A DNA stretch of 34,077 nt from an uncultured Collinsella sp. (GTDB lineage: Bacteria; Actinomycetota; Coriobacteriia; Coriobacteriales; Coriobacteriaceae), in the NCBI GenBank assembly GCA_934621885.1, contig CAKTUH010000009.1, forward strand, positions 1 through 34,077. Reading direction: 5' to 3'. The notes under the pieces are model-generated. The model was given only the letters and a program-made list of their open reading frames with translations, was not told the origin of the DNA and searched no databases. This document shows positions 16,481 through 24,549 of this stretch, piece by piece. Both the position numbers and the translations under genes were made by a program. Every line of letters begins with the position of its first letter. Positions within the stretch are counted from its first letter, which is position 1.

Positions 16481-16648
16481 GATGGTAACGTTTGGACCTT
16501 GTTTGCCAAAATGTTGACGTTGCCATTTTGTGACACAAAAAAAGACGCGAACCGGTGGCCCCTGTGCCTGTGGACCGTCGATTCCTTGCGCGTAAACGTT
16601 TGAGCCGCCCGGTGGCTCTGTGTTTGCACAATGGCAACGTTAACATTT
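16481..16648. promoter_or_regulatory. LacI-type operators of the second lactose module
   Basis: Three related sites lie between lacE and the divergent LacI gene: GATGGTAACGTTTGGA (16481-16496), a near-palindrome at 16508-16529 whose reverse strand holds AATGGCAACGTCAACATT, and AATGGCAACGTTAACATT (16630-16647). A bare AAACGTTT core also occurs at 16592-16599. The rest of the 356-nt gap shows no gene. Confidence 0.78.
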
Positions 16649-16804
16649 GGGCGACAAAAGCCGTTCGGGGACGCAGGATTGTCGGTGAACGGTAGGTTTT
16701 GGGTGGTGAGCGTATGGCGGGGGAGGCGTTGGATATACTTGGAGGCGTTCATTTTGTCTGTTGGGATGCCCGCGATGGCATCGTTGACATAGAAAGATCG
16801 ACCT

Positions 16805-17809
16805 ATGGCCGCTGTTAAAAAATCGGTATCCGTTAAGGACGTGGCACGTCTTGCGGGCGTCTCGGAGCAGACGGTCTCGCGCACCGTGCACGATTCACCC
16901 AGCGTGCGCCCCGAGACCAAGGAGCGCGTGCGTGCCGCCATGCGCGAGCTCGGGTATCGACCCAATTTTGCCGGCCGGTCGCTGCGCCGCGGCAAGTTCA
17001 AGACCGTCGGCGTCGCCATGTTCAATATCACCGGCACCGGAAACCTCGACCGCATGGAGGGCTTTGCCGCTGCGGCTGACAAGCACGGCTATGCCATCAC
17101 CCTTACTAAAGTAGATGGACATCCCTATACCCTCGAGAGCGCGTCGTCGCGCATGAGCGCGCTTCCGGTGGACGGTATGGTTGTGATCATGAACCGTATG
17201 CCGGCAGACTTTGGCACCTTTGAGCCGCTGCCCGGTATGCAGACGGTGCTCGTTACCATGCTGGAGCATCCGCTGTGCTCGACGGTCGACAACGACCAGT
17301 TCGATTGCTCGCGCCAAGTGGTCGAGTATCTGTTGGGGCAGGGGCACAAGAACGTGCACTTTATCTCGTGCCCCGAGCGCTCGCTTTCGGGCATGCAGCG
17401 CGAGGAGGGCTGGCGCGAGACGTTGCGCGCGCATGGCATTGAGCCGCCGCGGCTTATCCGCGGCGATTGGACGGCGCAGAGTGGGTATGCCGCCGGGCAG
17501 GCTCTTGCGGACGATCCGACATGCACGACTATCTATGCTTCGAACGATGCTATGGCCTATGGCTGCATTCGCGGGCTCGAGTCGCGCGGGAAGCGCGTGC
17601 CCGAGGACGTGAGCGTGGTGGGCGTTGACGATAGCCTGGGCGATATCGTGCCCGATCGTCGCCTAACTACGGTGCGCTTTGATAACAAGCGCGTTGGCAT
17701 GTGGGCGGTCGACAAGATTGCCGGCGCCGAGGACGTCGTGGCCGGCGTGGAGCACATGCTGATCCCCGGTGTGCTCGTCGAGGGCGATACGGTACGCAGT
17801 CTGCGCTAG
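16805..17809 (+). CDS. LacI-family repressor of the second lactose module
   Basis: A 334-residue LacI-type regulator. The HTH VSVKDVARLAGVSEQTVSRTVHDSPSV starts near residue 8, followed by the hinge FAGRSLRRG. The sensor domain includes LPVDGMVVIMNRM, VLVTMLEHPLCSTVDNDQ, HKNVHFISCPERSLSGMQREEGW, IYASNDAMAYGC and DVSVVGVDDSL. It is divergent from lacE-lacG (second module), with three ACGTT-centred sites between, and lies 213 nt before lacF on the same strand. The ligand-site segment EHPLCSTV is shared with the repressor of the first module (EHPTCSTV), so the two may sense related sugars. The Shine-Dalgarno is poor (AGAAAG). Confidence 0.9.
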   Translation: MAAVKKSVSVKDVARLAGVSEQTVSRTVHDSPSVRPETKERVRAAMRELGYRPNFAGRSLRRGKFKTVGVAMFNITGTGNLDRMEGFAAAADKHGYAITLTKVDGHPYTLESASSRMSALPVDGMVVIMNRMPADFGTFEPLPGMQTVLVTMLEHPLCSTVDNDQFDCSRQVVEYLLGQGHKNVHFISCPERSLSGMQREEGWRETLRAHGIEPPRLIRGDWTAQSGYAAGQALADDPTCTTIYASNDAMAYGCIRGLESRGKRVPEDVSVVGVDDSLGDIVPDRRLTTVRFDNKRVGMWAVDKIAGAEDVVAGVEHMLIPGVLVEGDTVRSLR

Positions 17810-17839
17810 GGTGCGGACCTGTTTGGTTGTCGATTTATG

Positions 17840-17939
17840 TGTTCGATATTGTTCGGAATAGTTTAAAAACCGTTCACGGGTGAAAATCGACCGTTCATAG
17901 CTTCAAATTGCGTTTTGGATTGTTCTTTTTTGTTTGAAT
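17840..17939 (+). promoter_or_regulatory. Two LacR-type phased direct repeats before lacF
   Basis: TGTTCGATATTGTTCGGAA (17840-17858) and TGTTCTTTTTTGTTTGAAT (17921-17939) each hold two TGTTYN half-sites exactly 10 bp apart, on the same strand and starting 81 bp apart. That suits looping or double occupancy by a DeoR-family repressor. The remaining 17810-18022 sequence is AT-rich leader with AAAGGA before lacF. Confidence 0.65.
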
Positions 17940-18022
17940 GTTAATGTTTCTGTCATACACAACGCAGCGCGTATGCCCGGACGCGATGCTCTCCATTGGT
18001 TCATATGTGAAAGGAACGCAAT

Positions 18023-18361
18023 ATGGCAACCAAAGAAGAAATCTCGATGGTTGGATTCGAGATCGTCGCATACGCGGGCGACGCCCAGACCGACCTGCTC
18101 GCTGCACTCGATGCTGCTCGCGAGGGTGATTTTGAGAAGGCCGAGCAGCTGCACAAGGATGCCAGCGACGCGCTCATCGGTGCTCACGATACGCAGACCA
18201 AGCTGCTTTCGCAGGAGGCCGGCGGCGGCGAGATGGAGATGACCTTCATCATGGCTCACGCTCAGGACACGCTGATGACCACCATGATCCTGGAGAAGCA
18301 GACCCGCTTTACCATCGATGCCTACAAGCGCATCGCCGATCTCGAGGCCAAGCTCGCCTAA
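18023..18361 (+). CDS. lacF: Lactose-type PTS IIA protein
   Basis: A 112-residue cytoplasmic phosphocarrier that passes phosphate from HPr to the IIB domain of LacE; it works as a helical trimer. It matches LacF in length and pattern: SMVGFEIVAYAGDAQTDLL, the helix HKDASDALIGAHDTQTKLL, and the active site MAHAQDTLMT with phospho-His79, Gln81 and metal-ligand Asp82. AAAGGAA precedes the ATG. It is the only lactose-class IIA here, while two IICB permeases are present, so it probably serves both. Its promoter carries two LacR-type repeats, and a strong terminator follows, so it is a single-gene unit. Confidence 0.95.
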   Translation: MATKEEISMVGFEIVAYAGDAQTDLLAALDAAREGDFEKAEQLHKDASDALIGAHDTQTKLLSQEAGGGEMEMTFIMAHAQDTLMTTMILEKQTRFTIDAYKRIADLEAKLA

Positions 18362-18391
18362 CGAGCCCCCACAACCAAGTCCCCTTCCAAA

Positions 18392-18424
18392 AGCCCTGTC
18401 GCAACCCCGCGGCAGGGCTTTTTC
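18392..18424 (+). terminator. Terminator of lacF
   Basis: An 11-bp stem (18392-18402 with 18409-18419, one G-T) and 6-nt loop are followed by TTTTTC. It begins 31 nt past the lacF stop. Confidence 0.9.
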
Positions 18425-18436
18425 TGTTCTCCTCCA

Positions 18437-18503
18437 AGTTGCGGTGAAATAGGGACTGAATAGGGGCCGGCGGGCGTAAAACAATCCCTATTTCACCGCA
18501 ACT
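18437..18503. repeat. Perfect 19-bp inverted repeat after lacF
   Basis: Arms 18437-18455 and 18485-18503 (AGTTGCGGTGAAATAGGGA and its exact complement) flank a 29-nt loop. There is no T-run after either end and no coding content. It has the look of a small dispersed palindromic element. The rest of 18504-18646 shows only an ACGACCAGTCGT dyad and the leader of the next gene. Confidence 0.75.
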
Positions 18504-18646
18504 CATCCGGAGATAGTTATTGGAGACGTTCTTAAACGACCAGTCGTCGGGGACAGTCTTGGGGCACTCTGCCGCCTCCCGTTCGGTTTTTCGCTGGGTG
18601 GGTATACTTCCTTTCGCATTAAACGCCGGAATGAGGAGGTATCCAA

Positions 18647-19678
18647 ATGCCGGATAACGGGTCAATACAAAATAGAGACGCGCACGAGATGGCTCACGGG
18701 CGTCCTGTCCAGATAACCGAGCGCACGACGGTAACCGAGCTACAGCCCAGCCTGTCCGATGTCGTGTGTGCAAACAAAAAGTTGCAGATCGGGTTCATCG
18801 TTGCGCTCGTGGTACTGGCGCTTCTGTCGGGTTTTGTCGCGCGCCCGCATTTTGCCGACACCAAGACCTGGGACTCAACTATCGAGGTCATCGACCAAAA
18901 GAAGGGCAACGTTTTGGCGCTCACGACCTCGTGCGTGGCGCTGTCTGCGGGCATCACCGCGCTGCCGGGCGACACGGGAACGCCGGTGGCTGAGCAGCTC
19001 GCACAGCTTTCGGGCAACCTGGGCATTGTGCTCGCCGTACTGTATCTCGAGAAATACTTGCTCACTATCTTATGGTCGGTCGGGCTGGGTATCCTGATCC
19101 CGTTCTCGCTCGTACTCTTCGCGGTGTCGCTTGGCATCCACGGACGCTGGAGCACCAGCGCCGTCCTGCGCCGCGTGGCAACGCGCGTGCTGGTGGTCGC
19201 TATGATCGGCATGGCGTTGGTGCCCGCGAGCGTGTGGGTGTCGCAAAAGGTCGATGAGACGTATCGGGTGAGCATCGAACAGGCCGAGCAAAAGGCGGCC
19301 GACGCAGCGGAGAAGGCCGACACCACGGAGAAATCGACCGATGCCAGCTCCAAAACAAGCAAGAAAAAGACCGAGACCACCGAGTCCAAGAACGTACTTG
19401 AGCAGCTGACCGATGGGGCATCGAGCCTGGTCACGTCGGTGACCAGCGGCGCCAAGCAGATGACCGATGAGATCGTGCAACAGGTGACCGACCTGATCGA
19501 AGGCGTCATCGTGATGATCGTGACCTCGTGCGTGATTCCGTTGCTGGTGCTCGTGGCGTTCCTGTGGCTGGGTCACGTGCTGCTGGGGATCGATATCTCC
19601 GGCCCGACGAACTATCTGACGGGTCGTTTTCTGAGTGCTCCTTCCAAGCATGCCAAGAAGAGCGGACAGTCCGAGTAG
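18647..19678 (+). CDS. Five-helix membrane protein of unknown function
   Basis: A 343-residue protein that I do not recognise. Hydrophobic segments lie at about 46-66, 122-145, 146-164, 180-199 and 285-313. Between the fourth and fifth is a long polar stretch (about 205-285) rich in Ala, Glu, Lys, Thr and Ser with heptad-like spacing (IEQAEQKAADAAEKAD), probably a coiled coil or flexible extracytoplasmic segment. There is no cleavable signal peptide and no enzymatic motif. GAGGAGGT before the ATG at 18647 is a strong ribosome site. It sits alone between the lacF terminator and its own terminator, so it need not be part of lactose use. A cell-envelope or transport-accessory role is only a guess. 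Confidence 0.8.
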   Translation: MPDNGSIQNRDAHEMAHGRPVQITERTTVTELQPSLSDVVCANKKLQIGFIVALVVLALLSGFVARPHFADTKTWDSTIEVIDQKKGNVLALTTSCVALSAGITALPGDTGTPVAEQLAQLSGNLGIVLAVLYLEKYLLTILWSVGLGILIPFSLVLFAVSLGIHGRWSTSAVLRRVATRVLVVAMIGMALVPASVWVSQKVDETYRVSIEQAEQKAADAAEKADTTEKSTDASSKTSKKKTETTESKNVLEQLTDGASSLVTSVTSGAKQMTDEIVQQVTDLIEGVIVMIVTSCVIPLLVLVAFLWLGHVLLGIDISGPTNYLTGRFLSAPSKHAKKSGQSE

Positions 19679-19713
19679 GCGACAAAGCGGGCCTTGAAAG
19701 ATCGAACCGTAAT

Positions 19714-19750
19714 AAGGGCGGCCGAGATGCGTTCTCGGTCGCCCTTTTTT
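19714..19750 (+). terminator. Terminator of the membrane protein gene
   Basis: A 14-bp stem (19714-19727 with 19733-19746, one G-T pair) and 5-nt loop are followed by TTTTTTG. Confidence 0.9.
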
Positions 19751-19817
19751 GTTGAGCACGTGAACGCTCACGCCTCTGTCAGACCCAAACGGTCAACAAA
19801 CACCCGCGAACGGCAAT

Positions 19818-19880
19818 TGTTCAAAAAAGAACAAAGATAAACAAATAGTTGTTGCAGTTACTGTTCGAATGTGTTCAAAT
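19818..19880 (+). promoter_or_regulatory. lacA promoter with two LacR-type repeat sites
   Basis: TTGCAG (19852-19857) and TCAAAT (19875-19880), 17 bp apart, are the predicted -35 and -10. Between and over them lies TGTTCGAATGTGTTCAAAT (19862-19880), two half-sites 10 bp apart. Upstream, the minus strand reads TGTTTATCTTTGTTCT (19843-19828), again 10-bp phased, ending in an inverted TGTTCA at 19818-19823. The layout fits repression by a DeoR-family protein. Confidence 0.6.
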
Positions 19881-19985
19881 AAACATGAACAGTGAAGAAC
19901 CGCACATTCAGATGCCCGGACCTGAACGCGATTCAACACTTCCAAACAGAAACTACGCACCTGCGTATCTCTCAAGGAGGATGTC

Positions 19986-20414
19986 ATGAGGGTTGTAATC
20001 GCTTCCGATGCCGACGGTATGTCGATGAAGGAGTCCATCAAGGAGATGCTCATCGCCGACGGTCACGAGGTCGTCGACTATTCCGAGACCCCTGCCGCGG
20101 ACTTTGTCGACTCTGCGACCGCCGTTGCCAAGGACCTGCTGGAGCACAAGGATTCCCAGGGCTTCGCATTCGATAAGTACGGCGTCGGTTCCTATATGGC
20201 CGCCGTCAAGATCAAGGGCATGGTCGTTGCCAACATTTCCGACGAGCGCTCCGCCTACATGACCCGCGAGCACAACGGCTCGCGCATGGTCACCATGGGC
20301 CCGGGCGTTGTGGGCACCGAGGTCGCCAAGAAGATCGCCCGCGAGTTCCTGCGCGCCCAGTACGCCGGCGGTCGTCACCAGATTCGTGTCGACATGCTCA
20401 ACAAGATGGCCTAA
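19986..20414 (+). CDS. lacA: Galactose-6-phosphate isomerase subunit A
   Basis: A 142-residue subunit of the LacAB isomerase that turns galactose-6-phosphate into tagatose-6-phosphate. It follows the RpiB/LacAB fold: MRVVIASDADGMSMKE start, DFVDSATAVAKD, KYGVGSYMAAVKIKGMVVA, SDERSAYMTREHNGSRMVTMG, and the highly conserved tail GGRHQIRVDMLNKMA. LacA takes part in the shared active site through its arginines and needs LacB for activity. AAGGAGG lies 5 nt before the ATG. It is the first gene of lacA-lacB-lacX-lacC, behind a promoter with two LacR-type sites. Confidence 0.96.
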   Translation: MRVVIASDADGMSMKESIKEMLIADGHEVVDYSETPAADFVDSATAVAKDLLEHKDSQGFAFDKYGVGSYMAAVKIKGMVVANISDERSAYMTREHNGSRMVTMGPGVVGTEVAKKIAREFLRAQYAGGRHQIRVDMLNKMA

Positions 20415-20477
20415 CGAGAGCCACCGAGAACTCGAACTTCTATCTCAACTTGTGAATTCAGACGAAAGGACGTTCTG

Positions 20478-21002
20478 ATGAAGAAGACCATCGCAATCGG
20501 TTGCGACCATATCGTTACGGACGAGAAGATCTATCTGGCCGACCGTCTTGAGCAGGCCGGCTACAAGGTGCTCGACTGCGGCACCTACAGCCACAGCCGC
20601 ACGCATTATCCCATCTACGGCAAGGCCGTGGGCGAGGCCGTTGCCAGCGGCAAGGCCGACTTTGGCGTGGCCCTGTGCGGTACCGGCATCGGCATCACCA
20701 ACGCCGTCAACAAGGTTCCCGGCGCCCGTTGCGCCCTGGTTCGCGACATGACCTCTGCCCTGTATGCCCGTCGCGAGCTCAACGCCAACATCGTGGGCTT
20801 TGGCGGTAAGATCACCGGCGAGTTCCTGATGGCCGACATCATGCTTGCCTTCCTGGAGGAGCCCTACGAGAAGACCCCCGAGCACGATGCCCTGATTGCC
20901 AAGATTGACGCCTGCAACAAGGCCGACGCCGAGGCTCAGGCTGACCCGCACTTCTTTGACGAGTTCCTCGAGAAGTGGGACCGTGGCGAGTATCACGATT
21001 AG
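20478..21002 (+). CDS. lacB: Galactose-6-phosphate isomerase subunit B
   Basis: The 174-residue catalytic partner of LacA. Visible residues include Asp10-His11 (GCDH), the catalytic Cys67 in the CGTGIGI phosphate loop, [16 protein letters not shown] and the helix [18 protein letters not shown]. The C-terminal [18 protein letters not shown] and [14 protein letters not shown] are standard for LacB. It lies 63 nt after lacA with AAAGGA before the ATG. The reaction takes place in the cytoplasm and feeds LacC. Confidence 0.96.
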   Translation: MKKTIAIGCDHIVTDEKIYLADRLEQAGYKVLDCGTYSHSRTHYPIYGKAVGEAVASGKADFGVALCGTGIGITNAVNKVPGARCALVRDMTSALYARRELNANIVGFGGKITGEFLMADIMLAFLEEPYEKTPEHDALIAKIDACNKADAEAQADPHFFDEFLEKWDRGEYHD

Positions 21003-21121
21003 CGGGGATCCGGCGTAATTAACTAGTCCGTTGACGGCTCGCGTTTCTGTGAGGGGGCGCGGGCCGGTTTTCTATCAGCCCCACTGACTCGGCGGGCTGG
21101 CGTACGAAAGGGAAGGCTCCT

Positions 21122-22003
21122 ATGGAGTTTGTTCTTGATAACGGTTCTGTTCGTGTGGCACTGAGCACGGCTGGCGGATCGTTCACTTCGATTAAAGCCA
21201 ACGGTCGCGAGTACCTGTGGCAGGGCGATCCTTCGGTCTGGTCGGGCCAGGCGCCCATTTGCTTTCCGATTTGCGGCGGCCTTCGTAACGGCCGCGCGAT
21301 GACCATGGGCGGCCGCGAGGTCAAGCTTGCCCGCCACGGCTTTGCCCGCAAGCAGGAGTGGAAGCTCGAGGAGCAGGGCGACAACATGGTTGCGTTGAGC
21401 CTAAGCTCTGCCGACCATGCCGAACTGCTCGAGCAGTATCCGTATCCGTTTAAGATCGTCGCGCGCTACACGATCGATGCGGCTAAGGTGGCCGTGTCGT
21501 ACGAGGTGACCAATGAGGGCACCGAGGATATGCCATTCTTTGTGGGTGGCCACCCCGGCTTTAAGTGCCCGCTCGACGAGGGCGAGTCCTATGACGACTA
21601 TGAGCTTCGTTTTGATCAGCGTGAGGCCGACGAGCTCTGTACTGCCGTTCCCTCGACGGGCCTGATTGATGTTGAGCATCGCAGCAAAAACCCGATGATT
21701 GGCCACGACCTGCCGCTGACCCACGAACTCTTCGACTTCGCGGAGACCATCTTTGACGTGCTCGAGAGCCGCGTGGTTACGCTGACCAAGAAAACCGAGG
21801 ACAAGGGCGTGCGCCTGACGTTCCCCGACATGCCGTACCTGATTGTGTGGAGCAAGCCCGAGGGCGACTTTGTGGCCGTGGAACCGTGGGGCGGCCTGTC
21901 TACCTGCTCCGATGAGGACGATATTCTGGAGCACAAGCGTGGCTGCCTGGTTGCCAAGCCGGGGGAGACCGTCATCCGCGGTTTTGAGATCGAGATCCTT
22001 TAA
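21122..22003 (+). CDS. lacX: LacX-like aldose 1-epimerase family protein, copy 2
   Basis: 293 residues, the same length as copy 1 at 1842 and about three-quarters identical by eye. The candidate catalytic residues are kept: RHGFAR, GGHPGF (His) and VAVEPWGG (Glu). The conserved blocks WQGDPSVWSGQAPICFPICGG and FDFAETIFDVLESR match copy 1 closely, while the 80-105 region has drifted. GGGAAGG stands before the ATG. It lies between lacB and lacC, the position where LacX also appears in some lactic-acid-bacterial lac operons. It may supply the anomer used by LacAB or clear the anomer released by LacG; neither is shown. Confidence 0.9.
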   Translation: MEFVLDNGSVRVALSTAGGSFTSIKANGREYLWQGDPSVWSGQAPICFPICGGLRNGRAMTMGGREVKLARHGFARKQEWKLEEQGDNMVALSLSSADHAELLEQYPYPFKIVARYTIDAAKVAVSYEVTNEGTEDMPFFVGGHPGFKCPLDEGESYDDYELRFDQREADELCTAVPSTGLIDVEHRSKNPMIGHDLPLTHELFDFAETIFDVLESRVVTLTKKTEDKGVRLTFPDMPYLIVWSKPEGDFVAVEPWGGLSTCSDEDDILEHKRGCLVAKPGETVIRGFEIEIL

Positions 22004-22059
22004 AGAGCTATCGTATGCTTGGGGCCGCACATGTCGTGCCCCGGAAACAGGAGTTCAAT

Positions 22060-22995
22060 ATGATTCTGACCGTTACCATGAACCCGTCGATTGATACGCG
22101 CTATCAGCTCGACAAGCTGATCATCGACGATGTTAACCGTGTGACGCCCGAAAAGACCGCTGGCGGCAAGGGCCTCAACGTGAGCCGTGTGCTGTTGCAG
22201 TTGGGCGACGACGTGCTTGCGACCGGTCTGCTCGGCGGCCACATGGGTGCCTATATGGCCGAGCTTATGGATGCCGACGGCGTCAAGAACGACTTTGTGC
22301 CCATCGCCGGTGAGACGCGTATTTGCCTGAATATTCTGCACGAGGGTAATCAGACCGAGCTGCTGGAGAGCGGTCCGCAGATTGCGCCTGCCGAGCTCGA
22401 GGCCTTTACGGCCAAGTTCGCCGAGCTTGCAGCGAAGGCGGACGTCGTGACGCTTTCGGGTTCGCTACCGCGTGGTGTCGATGCCGGCTACTATGCCGAG
22501 CTCGTCAAGATCGCCGAGGAGGCGGGCGCCAAGGTGCTGCTCGACACCTCGGGCGCATCGCTGGAGGCCGCGCTGGAGTCCGACGCTAAGCCTGAGCTCG
22601 TAAAACCCAACCTGACCGAGATTAACGGCCTGCTGGGTACGTCCTTTACGACCGATGATGTCGATGCCCTGCGCGAGGCGCTTGCCGCCGATGGCCGCTT
22701 TGCCGGTATCCCCTGGGTTGTCGTTTCGATGGGTGCTGCCGGGTCGGTGGGCTTCCATGAGGGTCGCGCGTTCCGTGCCAAGACGCCCTCGATTGCGGCT
22801 GTGAACGCGACGGGTTCCGGCGACTCGACCATCGCTGGCTTTGCGCATGCCATTGCTGCTGGTGCCGACGATGTCACGGTGCTCAAGACCGCCAATACCT
22901 GCGGCAAGCTCAATGCCATGGATCCCAAGACCGGCCACCTGGTCATGGACCGCTGGGACGAGATCTACAACAACGTTGAAGTAACGGAGCTGTAG
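22060..22995 (+). CDS. lacC: Tagatose-6-phosphate kinase, copy 2
   Basis: A 311-residue PfkB-family kinase, phosphorylating tagatose-6-phosphate to tagatose-1,6-bisphosphate. Signature 1 is GGKGLNVSRVLLQLG, signature 2 is NATGSGDSTIAGF with catalytic Asp255. The ATG at 22060 is chosen over the in-frame start at 22015 because CAGGAG stands 7 nt upstream and the product then equals copy 1 in length. Position at the end of lacA-lacB-lacX makes the LacC assignment firmer than for copy 1. No lacD follows; the nearest aldolase is at 33023. Confidence 0.93.
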   Translation: MILTVTMNPSIDTRYQLDKLIIDDVNRVTPEKTAGGKGLNVSRVLLQLGDDVLATGLLGGHMGAYMAELMDADGVKNDFVPIAGETRICLNILHEGNQTELLESGPQIAPAELEAFTAKFAELAAKADVVTLSGSLPRGVDAGYYAELVKIAEEAGAKVLLDTSGASLEAALESDAKPELVKPNLTEINGLLGTSFTTDDVDALREALAADGRFAGIPWVVVSMGAAGSVGFHEGRAFRAKTPSIAAVNATGSGDSTIAGFAHAIAAGADDVTVLKTANTCGKLNAMDPKTGHLVMDRWDEIYNNVEVTEL

Positions 22996-22996
22996 A

Positions 22997-23102
22997 GTTA
23001 CGCGGTTTTACCAAACCGCGTAACGGCTCGACGCTGCAAGCCCGCCAGAGCGGCAATCTGCCTTTCGTTTCAAGGCACCTTGCTCGCTCTGGCGGGTTTT
23101 CG
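22997..23102 (+). terminator. Double hairpin terminator of the lacABXC operon
   Basis: A perfect 12-bp hairpin with a 4-nt loop (22997-23024) starts 2 nt after the lacC stop and lacks a T-run. A second stem (23041-23052 with 23085-23096) is followed by TTTTCG and is the likely terminator. Confidence 0.78.
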
Positions 23103-23139
23103 CTGTCGTTGCTAAAACATCGACGTAATGCGGCAGATG

Positions 23140-23178
23140 GGGACGTTCCTTTTCTGCCGGCAGTTTGGGACACTCCTT
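23140..23178. repeat. 39-bp direct repeat, left copy
   Basis: Identical but for one base to 24651-24689 (contains TTTTCTGCCGGCAGTTTGGG). The two copies stand in the same orientation on either side of the ATPase gene. Confidence 0.85.
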
Positions 23179-23201
23179 ACGGGGCACCCCCTCCACAGCG
23201 C

Positions 23202-24503
23202 CTATGCCAGCTTGTCGATTTGCCCAATCTCCCAGAGCGGAATGTTGACGAGCGTGCCCTCGTCTCTATATGCCGCTAACGATGTTCTCACGCAGCGCTC
23301 GAGCTTGAACTTCTCGCAGGCAATCCTCAGACTCTTTGCTTTGAGATTCTCTGCCGCCTTGACCTCGAGCGGAAGCACGGTCCCCGCATGGTCGATGGCA
23401 AAGTCAGTCTCTGCATTGCCGGAGGAGGATGACCAATACGCGGGAGTTTTGCCTTGGAGCAAAAGCTCCTGTGCGACGTATTGCTCGGTCAGCGAGCCTT
23501 TGAACTCCGTAAAAACAGCGGGCCCGTTCAGAACAATGGCCGGCGAGAGACCGGAGAGTGCTCCGAGGATGCCGGTGTCGATGCAGAACAGCTTGAAGCC
23601 CGAGAGATCCTCGTAGCTTGTGAGCGGTGCTCTTAGGGCGGAAACGCGTGGTACCTTATGAACGATTCCATAGTCCATGAGCCACTGGAGGCTTTCCTCA
23701 AAATCGCGTGCGCGCGCCCCGGGACGAAGCGCGCCGTAGACGAACTTCTTGTTTTCCTTTGCGAGCTGGCCGGGAAGGGATTTCCAAACCAGCCTCATGC
23801 GCTCGACGATGCGGGCTGGCGCATGCTTGCCAAAATCGGATTCGTAAGCTTCGATGATTTGCTGCTGAAGCCTGCGGGCCTCGATGAAATCGTGGGAGGC
23901 GGCGAAAGCGGAGACAACCTCTGGCATGCCACCGACAACGAGGTATTCCTTGAGCAAGCGCTCGAGCTTTTCGGAAACGTTTGCCAGCAGGTCCATGTCT
24001 GCGGCAAGGATGGCATCTGCGAGCGGATCGCCATCGACGGCACGAACGAACTCGACAAACCCCATGGGGCGCATGGTGAGCTGGTCGATTTTGCCGACGG
24101 GGAACGACTCGTTTTCGCGTCGGAGTGCGAGTCCCATATAGGAGCCGGCTGCCACGATATGGTATTCCGGCGCCAGCTCGTTGAAGTATTTGAGCGAGGT
24201 GATGCCACGCGGTGCCTCTTGGATTTCGTCGAAGATGATGAGTGTGTCTGTCGGCGTTATGGTCTGGCCGCGCAGGAGCTCTATCTGGGAGATGATGCGT
24301 TTGGGGTCAAGGCTTCCGTCGAACAGCGAACGTGCGCCCGGTTCGAGCATAAAGTCAAAACGGATGACGTTTTGATACTGCTGGCCTGCGAATTCGTTGA
24401 GAAGCCAGGTTTTTCCCGTCTGGCGGGCCCCCTTAAGCAGGAGGGGCTTGCGGTTTGCCCTAGATTTCCAAGCGATGAGTTCGTCCATTAGCTGTCGCTG
24501 CAT
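23202..24503 (-). CDS. AAA ATPase with C-terminal DUF4143 domain
   Basis: 433 residues. The N-terminal AAA_14-type ATPase domain has Walker A GARQTGKT (25-32) and Walker B LIIFDEIQE (88-96, Asp92-Glu93), with a sensor-like strand HIVAAGSYMGLAL. The C-terminal DUF4143 domain has the PD-(D/E)XK-like signature ETDFAI...VLPLEVKA. Members are common in gut bacteria, often in multiple copies per genome; their role is unknown, with links suggested to DNA or mobile elements. AGGAGG precedes the ATG. The gene stands opposite to lacC and is bracketed by a 39-bp direct repeat, with three 33-bp tandem repeats over its promoter region. These signs suggest a cassette inserted between the lac and gal operons. 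Confidence 0.88.
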   Translation of the reverse strand: MQRQLMDELIAWKSRANRKPLLLKGARQTGKTWLLNEFAGQQYQNVIRFDFMLEPGARSLFDGSLDPKRIISQIELLRGQTITPTDTLIIFDEIQEAPRGITSLKYFNELAPEYHIVAAGSYMGLALRRENESFPVGKIDQLTMRPMGFVEFVRAVDGDPLADAILAADMDLLANVSEKLERLLKEYLVVGGMPEVVSAFAASHDFIEARRLQQQIIEAYESDFGKHAPARIVERMRLVWKSLPGQLAKENKKFVYGALRPGARARDFEESLQWLMDYGIVHKVPRVSALRAPLTSYEDLSGFKLFCIDTGILGALSGLSPAIVLNGPAVFTEFKGSLTEQYVAQELLLQGKTPAYWSSSSGNAETDFAIDHAGTVLPLEVKAAENLKAKSLRIACEKFKLERCVRTSLAAYRDEGTLVNIPLWEIGQIDKLA

Positions 24504-24549
24504 ACTGCCTCCTAACGACCATGGTTAGTATAAGACTGTTTTGGTCCTT

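Noticed and set aside
13194..16517. Two long plus-strand open frames opposite the second lacG and lacE
   Set aside because: Same reason: compositional shadows of clear minus-strand genes, without recognisable motifs.
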